Shown in pieces: positions 40,701 to 47,360 of a DNA stretch of 64,000 bases. The DNA comes from Nectonema munidae. Its lineage: Eukaryota; Nematomorpha; Nectonematoida; Nectonematidae. Location: positions 186,001 through 250,000 of the forward strand of contig JAUIRK010000136.1 in assembly GCA_030549495.1 (NCBI GenBank), in the 5' to 3' direction. Made by a program: the position numbers and the translations under genes. Position 1 is the first letter of the stretch. Each line of letters starts with the position of its first letter. Below the pieces are notes generated by a model. That model searched no databases and had not been told where the DNA came from. It worked only from the letters and a program-made list of their open reading frames with translations.

Positions 40701-40737
40701 CAATTTGCGTATACTCTCTCTATTTAATACTAATTAA
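10604..40737 (+). CDS. MANBA: Lysosomal beta-mannosidase, complete 16-exon gene
   Basis: Glycoside hydrolase family 2 enzyme that removes the terminal beta-1,4-linked mannose from N-glycan remnants in the lysosome. I assembled 16 exons with GT-AG borders whose phases match throughout; they total 2772 nt, giving 923 residues plus stop (mammalian proteins are about 880). Residues 2-19 form a hydrophobic signal peptide. The N-terminal sugar-binding domain has ASVPGTVYSDL and [22 protein letters not shown] lies near 212. The barrel carries KGSNWIPADSF, the RIWGGG motif and DELGIMIWQDSMFA. E484 in WCGNNE is the expected acid/base and E572 in VSEFGYQSWPS the expected nucleophile. GALYWQLNSVWPAPSW follows, and the C-terminal domain ends FSENGF...VSFYP. 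No stop or frameshift breaks it. The start is the first ATG after an in-frame stop. Exon 15's left border is the least certain. Confidence 0.93.
11695..11841 (+). CDS. MANBA: MANBA exon 2
   Basis: Phase 1 at both borders (acceptor TTTTTTAG, donor GTAGGT). It carries IEASVPGTVYSDLVRANI and [19 protein letters not shown], the conserved start of the N-terminal jelly-roll domain. Confidence 0.93.
12540..13023 (+). mobile_element. relic of unnamed intronless element, left part
   Basis: In MANBA intron 2, 12795-12977 encodes LLPPLYTKLKLIKQSVKAL and GNCFKFMYRHF, then a degraded stretch to the hAT insertion. This resembles the PPLHIKLGLMKxFVKA block of a repeat-associated protein family common in arthropods (recalled, not searched). 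It continues at 15126 after the hAT element: the hAT simply splits one old sequence. Stops and frameshifts are numerous. Confidence 0.5.
13032..15117 (+). mobile_element. near-intact hAT transposon with perfect TSD
   Basis: 2086 bp, opening CAGGGTTGGGTTCAATTA and ending in the inverse of CAGGGTTGGGGTCAATTA (one mismatch in 18). The 8-bp target duplication GTCAAAGC is perfect at 13024-13031 and 15118-15125. About 150 bp at each end (13045-13200 and 14955-15106) is packed with TAATTGTAATTG-type repeats, probably subterminal transposase-binding sites. The transposase lies between. A perfect duplication and a nearly open gene point to recent insertion. Host site: a decayed element in MANBA intron 2. 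Confidence 0.95.
13226..14865 (+). CDS. hAT transposase, one frameshift
   Basis: Two overlapping frames: 13226-14581 (451 residues) and 14497-14865 (122). The first holds the RNase H-like core: LTLDIWSS with D90, IITDNAANM with D155, CFAHTIQLVVKD near 209-220, and NETRWSSANK near 261. The second carries the C-terminal dimerisation block YLAIPSSSAPVERVFSIAGK with the catalytic glutamate in VER. Frames switch near the A-run at about 14488-14497 (AAGAAAAAATGC), so a single indel there probably separates them. No BED zinc finger precedes MPKPKQW, and only repeats lie upstream, so either this family lacks it or this copy lost it. Closest in style to ZBED1/ZBED4-type hAT transposases. Confidence 0.88.
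15126..15450 (+). mobile_element. relic of unnamed intronless element, right part
   Basis: Continues the sequence split at 13031: after HELNELKEK comes AWNAFLAVKKEFLESKR and VNFKDLVENVPEIFHFLGS, then in other frames KSHLNEFPANLGD. These recall the AFW..F..V...FLGN and HL..FPENLGDYSEEQGERFH blocks of the same repeat-associated family. Decayed and non-coding now. Confidence 0.5.
15451..16639. other. MANBA intron 2 filler, nothing recognised
   Basis: AT-rich sequence without coding pattern or clear repeat ends. Confidence 0.5.
16700..17720 (+). mobile_element. pogo/Tigger relic with internal deletion
   Basis: Inside MANBA intron 2. The frame at 16746-17099 carries a CENP-B-type helix-turn-helix: FPDVEEALYLWFRQALNQN, IPIFGPILQTKVLKL, then RWIRFKERYDIAFRS and SGEGSSVNDEKV. 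In another frame at 17100-17220 comes YSPNDVYNADEFGLFYRL, with the first catalytic aspartate in NADE, and TFKEEQCLGGRLSKK. A jump then leads to a C-terminal acidic piece at 17350-17430 (DDNIVTDALTDEEIALL). The DDE core between is mostly missing, so an internal deletion plus frameshifts inactivate it. Terminal repeats were not identified. Confidence 0.82.
18030..18181 (+). CDS. MANBA: MANBA exon 3
   Basis: Starts phase 1, ends phase 0 (acceptor TTATTTTAG, donor GTATGA). Encodes EEIYLVCEGLDTVSTISLN and ETSNMFVKYI, matching the LxxEGVDTVxxxxxN...NMFxRY block of the family. Confidence 0.93.
18182..19165. other. MANBA intron 3, nothing recognised
   Basis: 984 bp, AT-rich, with a CA-rich patch near 18415-18510; no element ends or coding sequence seen. 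Confidence 0.6.
19166..19362 (+). CDS. MANBA: MANBA exon 4
   Basis: Starts phase 0, ends phase 2. Encodes SLEINFRSPIQF and the conserved [21 protein letters not shown] block. The following intron is only 61 bp. Confidence 0.94.
19424..19491 (+). CDS. MANBA: MANBA exon 5
   Basis: The smallest exon at 68 bp (acceptor TTTCGCAG, donor GTAAAT). It completes the split tryptophan of GIW and encodes KNIKVVGYKDVLVEDFTISA. Confidence 0.88.
19492..20270. other. MANBA intron 5, left part, nothing recognised
   Basis: No coding pattern or clear repeat boundaries. Confidence 0.5.
20275..20404. mobile_element. 130-bp piggyBac-type MITE
   Basis: Flanked by TTAA on both sides (20271-20274 and 20405-20408), with inverted ends CCCATTTA and TAAATGGG. 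The TTAA target is typical of piggyBac. An internal palindrome, GTTCCTATTTTGGAAC, follows the left end. No coding capacity. Confidence 0.72.
20699..20874. mobile_element. foldback MITE-like element, about 176 bp
   Basis: The left end ACAGTAAGATTGTGAAATTA is mirrored by TAATTTTATAATCTTACTGT on the right (18/20 paired). Inside, TTTCGTGAAATTA, TTTCACGAAA and related motifs recur in both orientations, so the whole unit can fold on itself. No target duplication is clear, so the superfamily is undetermined. Confidence 0.65.
21079..21118. repeat. TATG/TGTA microsatellite
   Basis: Imperfect ATGTATGT run followed by TGTGTATATA. Confidence 0.8.
21209..21290. repeat. degenerate CCTAAC/CACTAA-rich patch
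   Basis: CTAACGCTATACCTAACC, ACACTAACACTAAACC and AATCCTAACCC recur irregularly. It vaguely recalls telomeric CCTAA repeats but is too irregular to call an interstitial telomere. Confidence 0.4.
21458..21599 (-). mobile_element. tRNA-derived SINE, copy 1
   Basis: On the minus strand: TTGGTTAGATGCTGGATTCG (A-box region) then GGTCTTGGGTTCGATTCCCC (B box GGTTCGATTCC), followed by a tail with CAATTGTGCC and CACCCTTGCTACC. The same unit occurs at about 45015, 53055 and, inverted, 57149. Flanks CTATTA on both sides are a weak target duplication. Confidence 0.82.
21709..22888. mobile_element. non-autonomous Tc1/mariner-like element, 1180 bp
   Basis: Inverted ends CACTGTGAAAAATCTGTTTA and CACTGTAAAAAGTCTGTTTA (18/20), each next to a TA dinucleotide (21707-21708 and 22889-22890), the Tc1/mariner target. 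Within about 200 bp of each end the motif GTGTTTAAA or its inverse TTTAAACAC recurs, giving long subterminal similarity. The interior has no recognisable transposase. It lies in MANBA intron 5, next to a LINE tail. Confidence 0.82.
22891..24030 (-). mobile_element. LINE fragment: ORF1 with zinc knuckles, 3' tail
   Basis: Read on the minus strand, an ORF1 protein begins near 24020 (SNILGLDGLLSCLNEKMHQ) and continues at 23827-23300, with KLLVFVVSSKIFNFFQ, VVYIDLNSYKLYP and CSNCCLFGHKATKC, the first CCHC knuckle, then CRYCSK. The next frame at 23318-23067 gives further Cys/His text ending FACPSVQKEVERV. This triple-knuckle ORF1 is usual for Jockey/I/R1-like LINEs; the clade is not determined. 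No endonuclease or reverse transcriptase follows: the sequence passes to a tail, AATAAACTTACTTACTTACT, at about 22890-22915. ORF2 is deleted. Confidence 0.78.
24514..24698 (+). CDS. MANBA: MANBA exon 6
   Basis: Starts phase 1, ends phase 0 (acceptor TTTTTTTCAAG, donor GTGAGT). Encodes NTETWKVSGKIYFYPFN and onwards, the less conserved immunoglobulin-like middle domain. The sequence fit is weaker here, but the borders and phases agree with the neighbours. Confidence 0.85.
24767..24935 (+). CDS. MANBA: MANBA exon 7
   Basis: Starts phase 0, ends phase 1 after a 68-bp intron. Encodes KWYPSGYGSQRLYNVLL and KKIGFRTVELV, matching the W(W/Y)P.G.G.Q..Y and FRTVEL motifs. The donor was set at GTACTT because it restores the frame with exon 8. 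Confidence 0.9.
24936..26009. other. MANBA intron 7 with a short tandem repeat
   Basis: At 25010-25115 a unit of about 58 bp is repeated roughly twice: TAATTGGTCGAAGCTACTTT then TAATTGGTCGAACCTACTTT, with GGATAATT(G/T)G(A)TCA in each. The rest is AT-rich and unrecognised. Confidence 0.55.
26010..26174 (+). CDS. MANBA: MANBA exon 8
   Basis: Phase 1 at both ends. Encodes KFVFVVNGEEVYAKGSNWI, PADSFTTRV, and MNMLRIWGGG at the start of the catalytic barrel. The next intron is 54 bp, the shortest in the gene. Confidence 0.96.
26229..26368 (+). CDS. MANBA: MANBA exon 9
   Basis: Starts phase 1, ends phase 0. Encodes IYESDYFYSLADELGIMIW, QDSMFASALYPSD and a helix ending INQ; strongly conserved barrel sequence. 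Confidence 0.96.
26369..29120. other. MANBA intron 9, AT-rich, nothing recognised
   Basis: 2752 bp, among the most AT-rich DNA in the window; no coding pattern, repeat ends or tandem units stood out. Confidence 0.6.
29121..29367 (+). CDS. MANBA: MANBA exon 10 (catalytic acid/base)
   Basis: Starts phase 0, ends phase 1. Encodes VKRLQHHPSVVIWCGNNE with the predicted acid/base E484, then the FVFSSPSTAKETYSQPFF substrate-loop region. Confidence 0.95.
29368..30249. other. MANBA intron 10, left part, nothing recognised
   Basis: AT-rich; short open frames only. Confidence 0.5.
30250..31060 (-). mobile_element. RTE-like LINE reverse transcriptase fragment
   Basis: On the minus strand from 31020 downwards: LHHGSALLSLLFALVADEL, then LLFADDLVILTDNKEQLKE with the catalytic FADD, FEKFRLKINAKKAEFMV, and the C-terminal part in 30583-30281 (TYGYECCSSRKKEERRLT, ITEIKVLRKMMGVI, DRIRNKEERRK). 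This is the QGSALSP/FADD/LYG.E.W/RRxLGV layout of RTE-type LINEs. Only the palm-to-C-terminus remains, with several frame changes. It sits antisense in MANBA intron 10. Confidence 0.83.
31163..31250. mobile_element. hAT-type terminus, partner end not found
   Basis: CAGGGGCGCCCAAACTTTTT followed by GATCCTAAGATCGACC matches the style of Charlie-like hAT ends. I could not find the opposite end; a GC-rich patch at 32040-32065 (GATCGCGATGCGGCCGCGGC) may be part of the same element but is not an inverse copy. Confidence 0.5.
31251..32901. other. MANBA intron 10, right part
   Basis: Mostly AT-rich; apart from the GC-rich patch at 32040-32065 nothing was recognised. Confidence 0.5.
32902..33064 (+). 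CDS. MANBA: MANBA exon 11 (nucleophile)
   Basis: Starts phase 1, ends phase 2. Joining to exon 10 gives GDIHFYQYY; then YPEARFVSEFGYQSWPS, with the predicted nucleophile E572, and a segment ending FFHDR. Confidence 0.95.
33065..34183. other. MANBA intron 11, left part, nothing recognised
   Basis: AT-rich without coding pattern or clear repeat ends. Confidence 0.5.
34184..34720 (+). mobile_element. hAT fragment, GTF2IRD2/EPM2AIP1-like
   Basis: The left end CAGGGGCCTCAGATATTCGA, then CCCGCGGGCAGCATTTGG, has the style of hAT termini ending in CGGCCCGCGG. Near 34530-34605, split over frames, VSAATNLTPDFEKII and KRCQVSGKS recall the ATxxxxPDxxxLVxxKRCQVSG segment of hAT-derived proteins. Heavily decayed; the right end was not seen. 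Confidence 0.5.
34721..36008. other. MANBA intron 11, right part, with GC-rich patches
   Basis: At 35325-35375 (CAGCGCAGCACAGCGCTAG) and 35495-35535 (GCGCGGTGCAGCTGCAG) are GC-rich patches that stand out from the background and may be ends of an old non-autonomous element. No inverse match or duplication was confirmed. Confidence 0.4.
36009..36123 (+). CDS. MANBA: MANBA exon 12
   Basis: Starts phase 2, ends phase 0 (acceptor TTCATTTTAG). Encodes NHQAFGNQNILNIIGQLF and FNFIYLSQ, aligning with the family's HH..GN..ML and Y.TQ segments. A 59-bp intron follows. Confidence 0.92.
36183..36327 (+). CDS. MANBA: MANBA exon 13
   Basis: Starts phase 0, ends phase 1. Encodes AVAIKTEVEEYRKQ and GALYWQLNSVWPAPSWSSI, the strongly conserved barrel end. 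Confidence 0.96.
36328..37676. other. MANBA intron 13
   Basis: AT-rich, except 37198-37322, a GC-richer piece containing TTACCGGATCCACAG and GACCGGATGCCCTTCCTGAA, the latter a phrase seen in many animal repeats. No element ends were resolved. Confidence 0.45.
37677..37888 (+). CDS. MANBA: MANBA exon 14
   Basis: Starts phase 1, ends phase 0. Encodes EWSGGWKLLQYYAKDFFAP and then a beta-rich immunoglobulin-like domain ending EKEVLLSM. Confidence 0.95.
38040..39584 (+). mobile_element. second pogo/Tigger relic, TA-flanked
   Basis: In MANBA intron 14. The left end CGGCTGGAACCGTTATAACC and inverse right end CAGTGAAAAGAACCGTTATG share AACCGTTAT and both abut TA (38038-38039 and 39585-39586). Inside, degraded transposase text includes RTRSAVDRQLNKTIYNWLVQ with KRVLGQ (CENP-B-like DNA-binding region) near 38450-38530, NKGWFxRFLK near 38630, and FVSRLQTFMAKHDL near 38730. 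It is a different family from the relic at 16.7 kb and more decayed. Confidence 0.65.
40189..40446 (+). CDS. MANBA: MANBA exon 15 (left border tentative)
   Basis: Encodes a poorly conserved domain that includes SPYNYFLFDVPKNM, matching the family's SPTNYHFLSSPK block. The acceptor at 40188 is the nearest AG in the right phase, but its pyrimidine tract is weak. The AG at 40210 would shift the frame. A small extra exon between 14 and 15 cannot be excluded. The 57-bp intron after it is clear. Confidence 0.75.
40504..40737 (+). CDS. MANBA: MANBA exon 16, last exon
   Basis: Starts phase 0 after CTGGTCTAG. Encodes FTIIVHASAPAFFVKLYL, GRFSENGFIMY and VSFYPK, the conserved C-terminus, ending SLFNTN and TAA. 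Confidence 0.95.
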   Translation, partial: VSEVIENSEDFTIIVHASAPAFFVKLYLKNVEGRFSENGFIMYREFKNVSFYPKKSKSIGKGDIVTNLRILSLFNTN

Positions 40738-40792
40738 TTTTTCAAAGTCATTTTTGTGTTCAAAAAATTCTATTATTGATTTACCTTAAAGA

Positions 40793-40798
40793 AATAAA
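40793..40798 (+). promoter_or_regulatory. polyadenylation signal for MANBA
   Basis: AATAAA lies 56 bases after the MANBA stop codon, a usual distance, implying a short 3' untranslated region. Confidence 0.6.
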
Positions 40799-42590
40799 AC
40801 ATTGAATATTTTACTTAATATTTTATTTATTTAAATGTTGAATATTTCATGTAAAATTATTCACTTTTTCCAAAAGTCGTAATTTTATTTTCTTATAGGA
40901 CTTCTTAGCCAATGAAATAGTTATTTAAAAAAAAATGAAACGTGCGAAAAACTCGATAACTTTATTTAAATAGTTGAAATAACTTTCACCTCCTAAGTTT
41001 AACTTGGAAACAAAAAATGTTTAGAGTTTTTAAAAATAAATATTTATTTTGGTATATTTTTAACCGAGCACACGAAAAAATTTCTAAAAAATAATGAATC
41101 GAATGATTTTGTCATTTTTTTGCTTTCTAAGATGGAATTTTCAAAAATCCAAAAATCTTTAAATCGATAAATAATTCGTTAAGAGATTTGAAATTGGTTT
41201 TTTACTTATTCGTAATCAACATGATTGAATTTGAAGTTTTTTGGAAAATCCTTTTCAAACTTTTCTAAAAATAAAAAGTTATTTTTCACTTTTGTTTTAT
41301 TTCTATCTAATGTAAAATAATGTAAAAAATGACCAAAATTTAAAAGCCTTAATGTTTAATTTTTAATTTTTACAATCTTTTGGTGTAATATTATTTACTT
41401 GATTTTTTCTATTGATTAAATACTTTTCATAATTTTCACCAGTTTAAATCTTTTATTTTCTTTTTGTCTTTATGAAATCTAATGATAACTAAAATTATGG
41501 AAAAAACTTTATTCTCACTATTGATTTCACCATATAAAAATACATATATATTATCGATCTAATTAAGTAATGAAATTAAGTAAACTAATTAAATCTAATT
41601 AGTAAGGATCTATAATTTAGAGAAACCTTTCTATAGGCTTGCTTCATGAAATTTGTCAATAAGATATAAATTAGTTGTTTTTTACGAAACTTATCAAATG
41701 TTGTTATGAGAAAGTGGTTCATCAATAAAAAAGTTTCAAAATATTTTTTCCTCTCTAAATATGCTCAGCGAAGTATATGCACTATGAAAGACTGCTTTAT
41801 CTGTTCTAATTTTTAAAAAATAATTTTTTTTATCTTATCATTTTCTGTGTAATATCCTTAAGCGATTTTCATAAACCTTTGGATTTACACAAACTTTTAT
41901 CTTTTTTTATTATAATAATGTAATATGAGTTTTCCTACTTTTTAATTATCATTCTATATTGTGACATTGCATTTAATAAAGTTCTTCTTCTTCTTTTATT
42001 TTGGTGTCGGAAAAAGTTAAGTAGTAAAATGAGGAGTTCCTAGATGAAATTATTTCTTAATTTTATGCCCTTAGTATATATATATATACTCATTTCATTT
42101 TCTTTCTTTAAATAATGTATAAAGAAATAATGAAAAATTAAATACTTATTGAATTTTTTTAAGTTTTTAATAAAATCGAACAAATGAAAAGATTGTTCAA
42201 TTACAGTCTCTTACTTTCCAAAGTATTTTCCAATAATTTTGGTGACACAGAAAGCTTCGGGTTAAAGATTCGCCTTTTGTGTAGCCAGGTCAAAATTAAA
42301 TCGAAGAAAAGTAAACCAAAAAAGAAATATCAACTTTAATTTTTTTCAATACTTGATTTTGTGCAAATTTTGTAAAGATTTATATGACCAAAACATTCCT
42401 TACCTTAATTTGCCGAATTTAGGAAAGAAACTTAGAGTTATTATTTTATTTAAATATTAAAATTAGATTGAGATTGGCATTAAAGTATAATGAAACTATC
42501 GTTTGCATGAGTAATAGGAATAGTGGAGTAACAGATGTATTACCTTACTCTTTACTCTTAATCCTACTCCTCAGCCCTCGCTTAACCTAC
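40799..42590. other. intergenic AT-rich DNA downstream of MANBA
   Basis: No gene seen. At 41950-41997 TTGTGACATTGCATTTAATA is followed by AAGTTCTTCTTCTTCTT, which looks like a LINE 3' end with a (TTC)n tail, unconfirmed. A TATATATATATA run lies near 42077. Confidence 0.45.
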
Positions 42591-42599
42591 ATTGTCTCA

Positions 42600-43480
42600 C
42601 ATTTTTCGTGAGAGTCTCTATTCCTCATGTTGTCTCCAGTGAATCTGAACTTAAAGCGAGTGTGTCACAAGGTTTCTTACTGGGACCTCTCTTAAAATGA
42701 CATTCATTACTCTAATCCTAAAGTGGAACACTTGATTTTTGCAATTGATTTGACCTAAACTTAATTCCTCTTTTCTTGAAGGTTTTTCAAATTACCATGA
42801 ATATATTCAATCTTGTATTGATTCTATTCAAAATTGGACTAACTTAAATGGATAAACTATCAATAACTCAAAATCTAAAAGTATTGTTTTTTTTTACTTA
42901 TTGTCAATTAAAAATAATCCTAATTTTGAATTTATAAATGCATTTTTATCAAACACGATAGACTAAATTGGAAGCGTCATAAGACTTATTTTCTGCAAAG
43001 TTAAACTATGTCATCTATATCTTGAAATAAACAATAAAGACTTTTCTACCAGAAATAAAACTTTTATTATACAAAAGCTTATTTCTCCACATTACAGTAT
43101 AACCAATCGGGGATATTATAAATTGGATGTAATTTTAAAGCTTCAGAAAAAGGCAATCAGAAATGTGTTGAATAAAAATGCATTAATTCATACTTCTATT
43201 CTTTTTCAGAATAAAGATCTTTTCAAGCTTTTCGATCACTTACAAATGATTAAATTCTTATGGAGCTATTTTAATAACAACCTGCCATGTGTATTTGACA
43301 ATTTGTTTTATCTAAATTCCCAGAAATGCAACTAATCTTTAAGGTATTTCAATCGAATTACTCTTCCCTATCACAATACCAAAAAATTTAAGAGCTCAAT
43401 AAGCTTGTATCATTTAGAATGAATCTTCACAAAATTTTGATTTTTTAGATTATTATGATAGAATAATTCAAAACATTAAG
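42600..43480 (+). mobile_element. LINE reverse transcriptase C-terminal relic
   Basis: Plus strand, in shifting frames: SVSQGFLLGPLL near 42665 (the QG..LGPLLF motif), SCIDSIQNWTNLNG and NNSKSK near 42820-42885, then 43123-43335 with ILKLQKKAIRNVLNKNALIH, LFKLFDHLQMIKFLWSYFN and LPCVFDNLF. These correspond to the palm motif and the thumb/C-terminal region (LQKRAIRII...H) of CR1/Jockey-like LINEs. The FADD motif is not legible. Strongly decayed. Confidence 0.72.
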
Positions 43481-43499
43481 CAAAATGATTTATTTGCAA

Positions 43500-45008
43500 A
43501 TATATGATGAATAAAAAAATACTGATATTTTAAATTTCCAAATAGTTAATTGATTTTGGTTATAATCAATATAAGTTTTTTTAAACTATTTTATGATCAG
43601 CTAAGTGATTCTTTCTCAACAATTTTAGACCAAATCATCCCAAACGCGAAAACTCAATGCAAATCTTATTAATTAGATAATAAGATTATTGCCATTTTCT
43701 TACAAAGTTTCATCGTTTCATGTAACTTGGATTAAAAGTTAAATGAGACATCCTAAATAACTAAACATTAACCAACTAACATGAAAAATGATAAAGTGAT
43801 TTGAAAATAAATAGGAATTATAAATCGTGAAAATTTCAAGAAGCGATTCGTGCATCTATAGGTGGAGATGTTAAGATTTGGTTCATAACAAATCGAAAAA
43901 TTCAATCGAACAATTGAAAACTGAAAGTTGAGTTAAAATTCCACACACTTTTTTACTTTAATATATATGTTACTCTATCTATGGCTGTCTGATAGTACAG
44001 CTTTGAAGAATTCTGATTTTATCGGAAGATTACTAACTACCAGAAAAAACCGAACTTTTCATTCACCTATTTTTCAATTTCAAAAAAGAAGTTTTTGGAA
44101 ATTGTAGCTCTAAATGTGATTATATCTCTTTTTAGTGTAAAATTTTGCTTTTTATTTCAGTCTATAGAAGAAAAAGAAAAAGAAACATGATCCTTTTTGT
44201 AACACTAATGATCATCATATTAATGTTGTGCTGCACTTATTATATACATGCATCCACGTTTATAAACTTTCACGTGATGAGAGAATGCCCTCTGGACAAA
44301 AAAGCAAAACTGAATATGTTATGTAAAAGTATCTGTTAGGGGAAAGCTAACAAATATTCAAAATAACTGTTCACTTTTTTAGCCCTCAGGTGAATATGGA
44401 CTATACAAATTGGGGAATATATTTTACAAAAGTCATTTAAATCTTTTCATTCTTTTTTCTCATTTTTACCATTGTTAATATATAGAAGTATGTATTGTTT
44501 ACTTATCGTTTTCATTCAATATTATTTTGTTAAACATGTACGAATTATGTATATCTGCTATTCTGCATTTTTGTACACTTTTTCAAACATTCTAAGGAAT
44601 AAAAAAAATTATTTTATGACTTTTTTCAAGCATATATTGTCCCAGTTAGCGGATTTAAAAATCTGCTACCACTAATCTATGAAACAAAAGGGTTTCTATA
44701 GTTCATTCAATTTACACAGCTAGACACTGCTGATTTTGTTTTAGAACCAGCGCTCATATATGCGTAGTATGTTGTTTACCTTTGAAGAATTTTTTAATGT
44801 TAGCATCCTTTTTACAATTACTCTTTTTACATAGTACTTGTTCGCTCTTTTAAATATAGCTCATGAGTTATTTTTATGGACGCATTAAATATACGAAATA
44901 AACGCGTAAAGTATTCATACATTTTATATTTAAACTGTACAAAATAGTCAGAAAAATATAGTCAAGATTATATAAAATAACATATGTTGTATGGAGATTG
45001 ACAGTACA
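43500..45008. other. intergenic, nothing recognised
   Basis: AT-rich; the open frames at 44145-44339 and 44472-44675 are hydrophobic, low-complexity and without a recognised pattern. Confidence 0.5.
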
Positions 45009-45014
45009 ATGTAC

Positions 45015-45135
45015 TTTTCATCGAGAAGGCACACTGCGCCGCTCGATTCGAACTGTGATGAAGGTAGGCTTGATGCTGGATGGAACCCAAGACCTCGAAA
45101 CCCAGCATCTAACCAACCTTACTAAACCCCCTTTG
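45015..45135 (-). mobile_element. tRNA-derived SINE, copy 2
   Basis: Same family as the copy at 21458, inverse orientation: GGTTAGATGCTGGGTTTCGA, GGTCTTGGGTTCCATCC (B box with a change), GCGGCGCAGTGTGCC and CTCGATGAAAA. ATGTAC occurs just outside both ends (45009-45014 and 45136-45141), a plausible short target duplication. Confidence 0.8.
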
Positions 45136-45141
45136 ATGTAC

Positions 45142-46842
45142 ATTGATATATTAAAAAAATAGAGGATGGGCGATTGCAGTATGTCTAAACGAACCACTTC
45201 CATATAAACGCATGGTGTGTAGACAAAATTTTACAACAGATCGTAGATGTAAACCTACGCTATAATCTATGTACAGTACAATTAATATATCAATAATAAA
45301 TTTACGAAATTCTGTCACTTTTGATATGATATTGCTAGCCTATTTTTTGTGCAACTTTGCTATGCGGGTCGCATGTGTCTCTCAGGACCGCTATTGGTAT
45401 TCACAGATTTAGAGCAATCAGAATAAAATCTGAAATATATACGATTTAGTGCAAATACTCGTAAAAAACGATCCTTACGATTTCGATTTAATCGTCCCAT
45501 CACTGAATTTAACATACACTTTTCAAATCAAAAACTAAATAGCCTCTATCTCACATTTTTTTCTCCATTTTCCAGAAATAAAGAATTTTGTATGTAGTAA
45601 CTTCGAAATAGTTGCAGCCTTAATAAGAACTTTTATCTATAAAGAGTTTAAGACAAAAAGTCATAAAGTGAAGTTGTAATTTGTGAGAAGATAAGCACCC
45701 TACCCAAAGTTATACAAACAAATTGTGGTGATCATTTATCTTGAAAATTTTCATACGTTGTCTGGCTTTCTTTTTTCTTTCTTTTGAAAGCATAAATTAT
45801 ATAATGAGAGACAGCCTTCATGTCATGAACGTTTTGACATTTTGCTATTTTTAAATAAATTTGATAAAAATTCTGCGCCGTACTTATGTCTAACTCCTGA
45901 AGCAATGCTTCTTGAAATATTTAAGGCATTTTATTTTGGAAATATTAAAATCCCTTCTATACAGATAGGTAACGGGTCTTCACATAAATTGAAGAGTACT
46001 GCAAACTGTCCAGCCTACCTCCCATACAAACATAATTGCAAATTAAAATTCACAAAAAAGTGACAGAGGGAATCATCGCATTTTGCACTAGAGCAAAATT
46101 TAGGTCTAAATCTTGCGCTTAATTCTAGGTGTTGTCATTGTAGCAGAGAGCCTAGGGCACACACATAGATATTTCAAAAAAATTTCCCAAATATAATCAG
46201 CAACAAATTCGTGATACTCTTTATCACAAGCTTCTTTCTCCGAATATCTCCTTTTTGCTTGTACTTTGTAACGAGTATTTAAAGTCAGCCACTCCCAACA
46301 TTCTAACTACAGTACGCGAAACTTAGGTGTGGCACCGCAGCTTTGATCAAACTAGTGAAATTACAACGCTTCCTATAATTCAGAAACACGTTTACCCGAA
46401 ATCAATCATTACGGTAAGAAGAATCGTTATCTATCATAAATCAATATCTTTATCAAAATATCACAAAGAAATTTGCATTCGAAAGTATTCCACTATCCTG
46501 TATATTAAAACTCAAAGTTAGATTGTAATTCTAATCTACTTCTTTCTTAACTATTTTTTCGGAATAAATGAGTTTGTTCCCAAATGTGCTAAGAATTTTA
46601 AATTCAAGTCGTCTTCCTAAATTTTTTATTTTTTTAAATTGCTTCTCAGTGACGCAATAACAACCTTTGTGGAGTCAGAGTCGGTAATCGATTGAGACAC
46701 GAATTGTTTAAGTATATTTTAAATAATGAAAAAAGAGTTCAGCTTTTGTAAGCATATGCATGGATTCAGACTTTTTTTAGTTGTCGGTATCGCATCCATA
46801 GGAAGAATAATCTTCCATAGCTGGATAGATGGTAATGATAGT
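45142..46842. other. intergenic, nothing recognised
   Basis: No domain or repeat recognised; weak open frames at 45842-46063 and 46327-46521 resemble nothing I know. Confidence 0.45.
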
Positions 46843-46914
46843 CACAATTGGGAATCGAACCCAGGCTATCTGGATCAATACCCTACGCTCCTACCACTAT
46901 GTCATCTGCCGAAC
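46843..46914 (-). mobile_element. tRNA-like SINE head, second family
   Basis: Minus strand: CAGATGACATAGTGGTAGGA (A-box-like) then CCTGGGTTCGATTCCCA (perfect B box). It could be an old tRNA pseudogene; spacing between boxes is tRNA-like, but the anticodon arm does not fold convincingly by eye. Confidence 0.6.
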
Positions 46915-47074
46915 TTGCCTTTATATACTTTATATATTTGAGTGTTTGTAATTGGAGTAAAAGTCTCCGATTCTTTTTCCTTCCGATTCTGCAAATCTAA
47001 TGATAACGTCATTTTGATCTATCATTAAATTGTTTTAAATTCGAGATTTCTCTATTTTTATATTGTATAATATA

Positions 47075-47352
47075 CAGGGCCGACCTTAGGCCACTGCAAC
47101 CTATGCAGCCGCAATGAGCCCCGCGCTTCTCATTTTTCATTTTGATGATATATTGTATGATTTCGCTAAATGCAAGGTTCGCAAAATAAAGTTACTTTGA
47201 TCGTCATATTGTGTTAATGAAAAAGTAATAAAACAAATCCCTTTTCTTTTTTTCAAAATCTTATTTCTCACTTTTAATCTTTTTTCCTACCCACACTGGG
47301 CCCCGCGCAATCCATTTTGCATAGGGCCCCACGAACACTAGTGCCGGCCCTG
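47075..47352. mobile_element. hAT MITE, 278 bp, perfect 8-bp TSD
   Basis: Begins CAGGGCCGAC and ends GTGCCGGCCCTG. The inverse ends share CAGGGCCG(A/G)C, and both subterminal zones are rich in GGGCCCCGCG-like sequence. The octamer ATAATATA flanks it exactly on both sides (47067-47074 and 47353-47360). No coding sequence. Confidence 0.92.
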
Positions 47353-47360
47353 ATAATATA

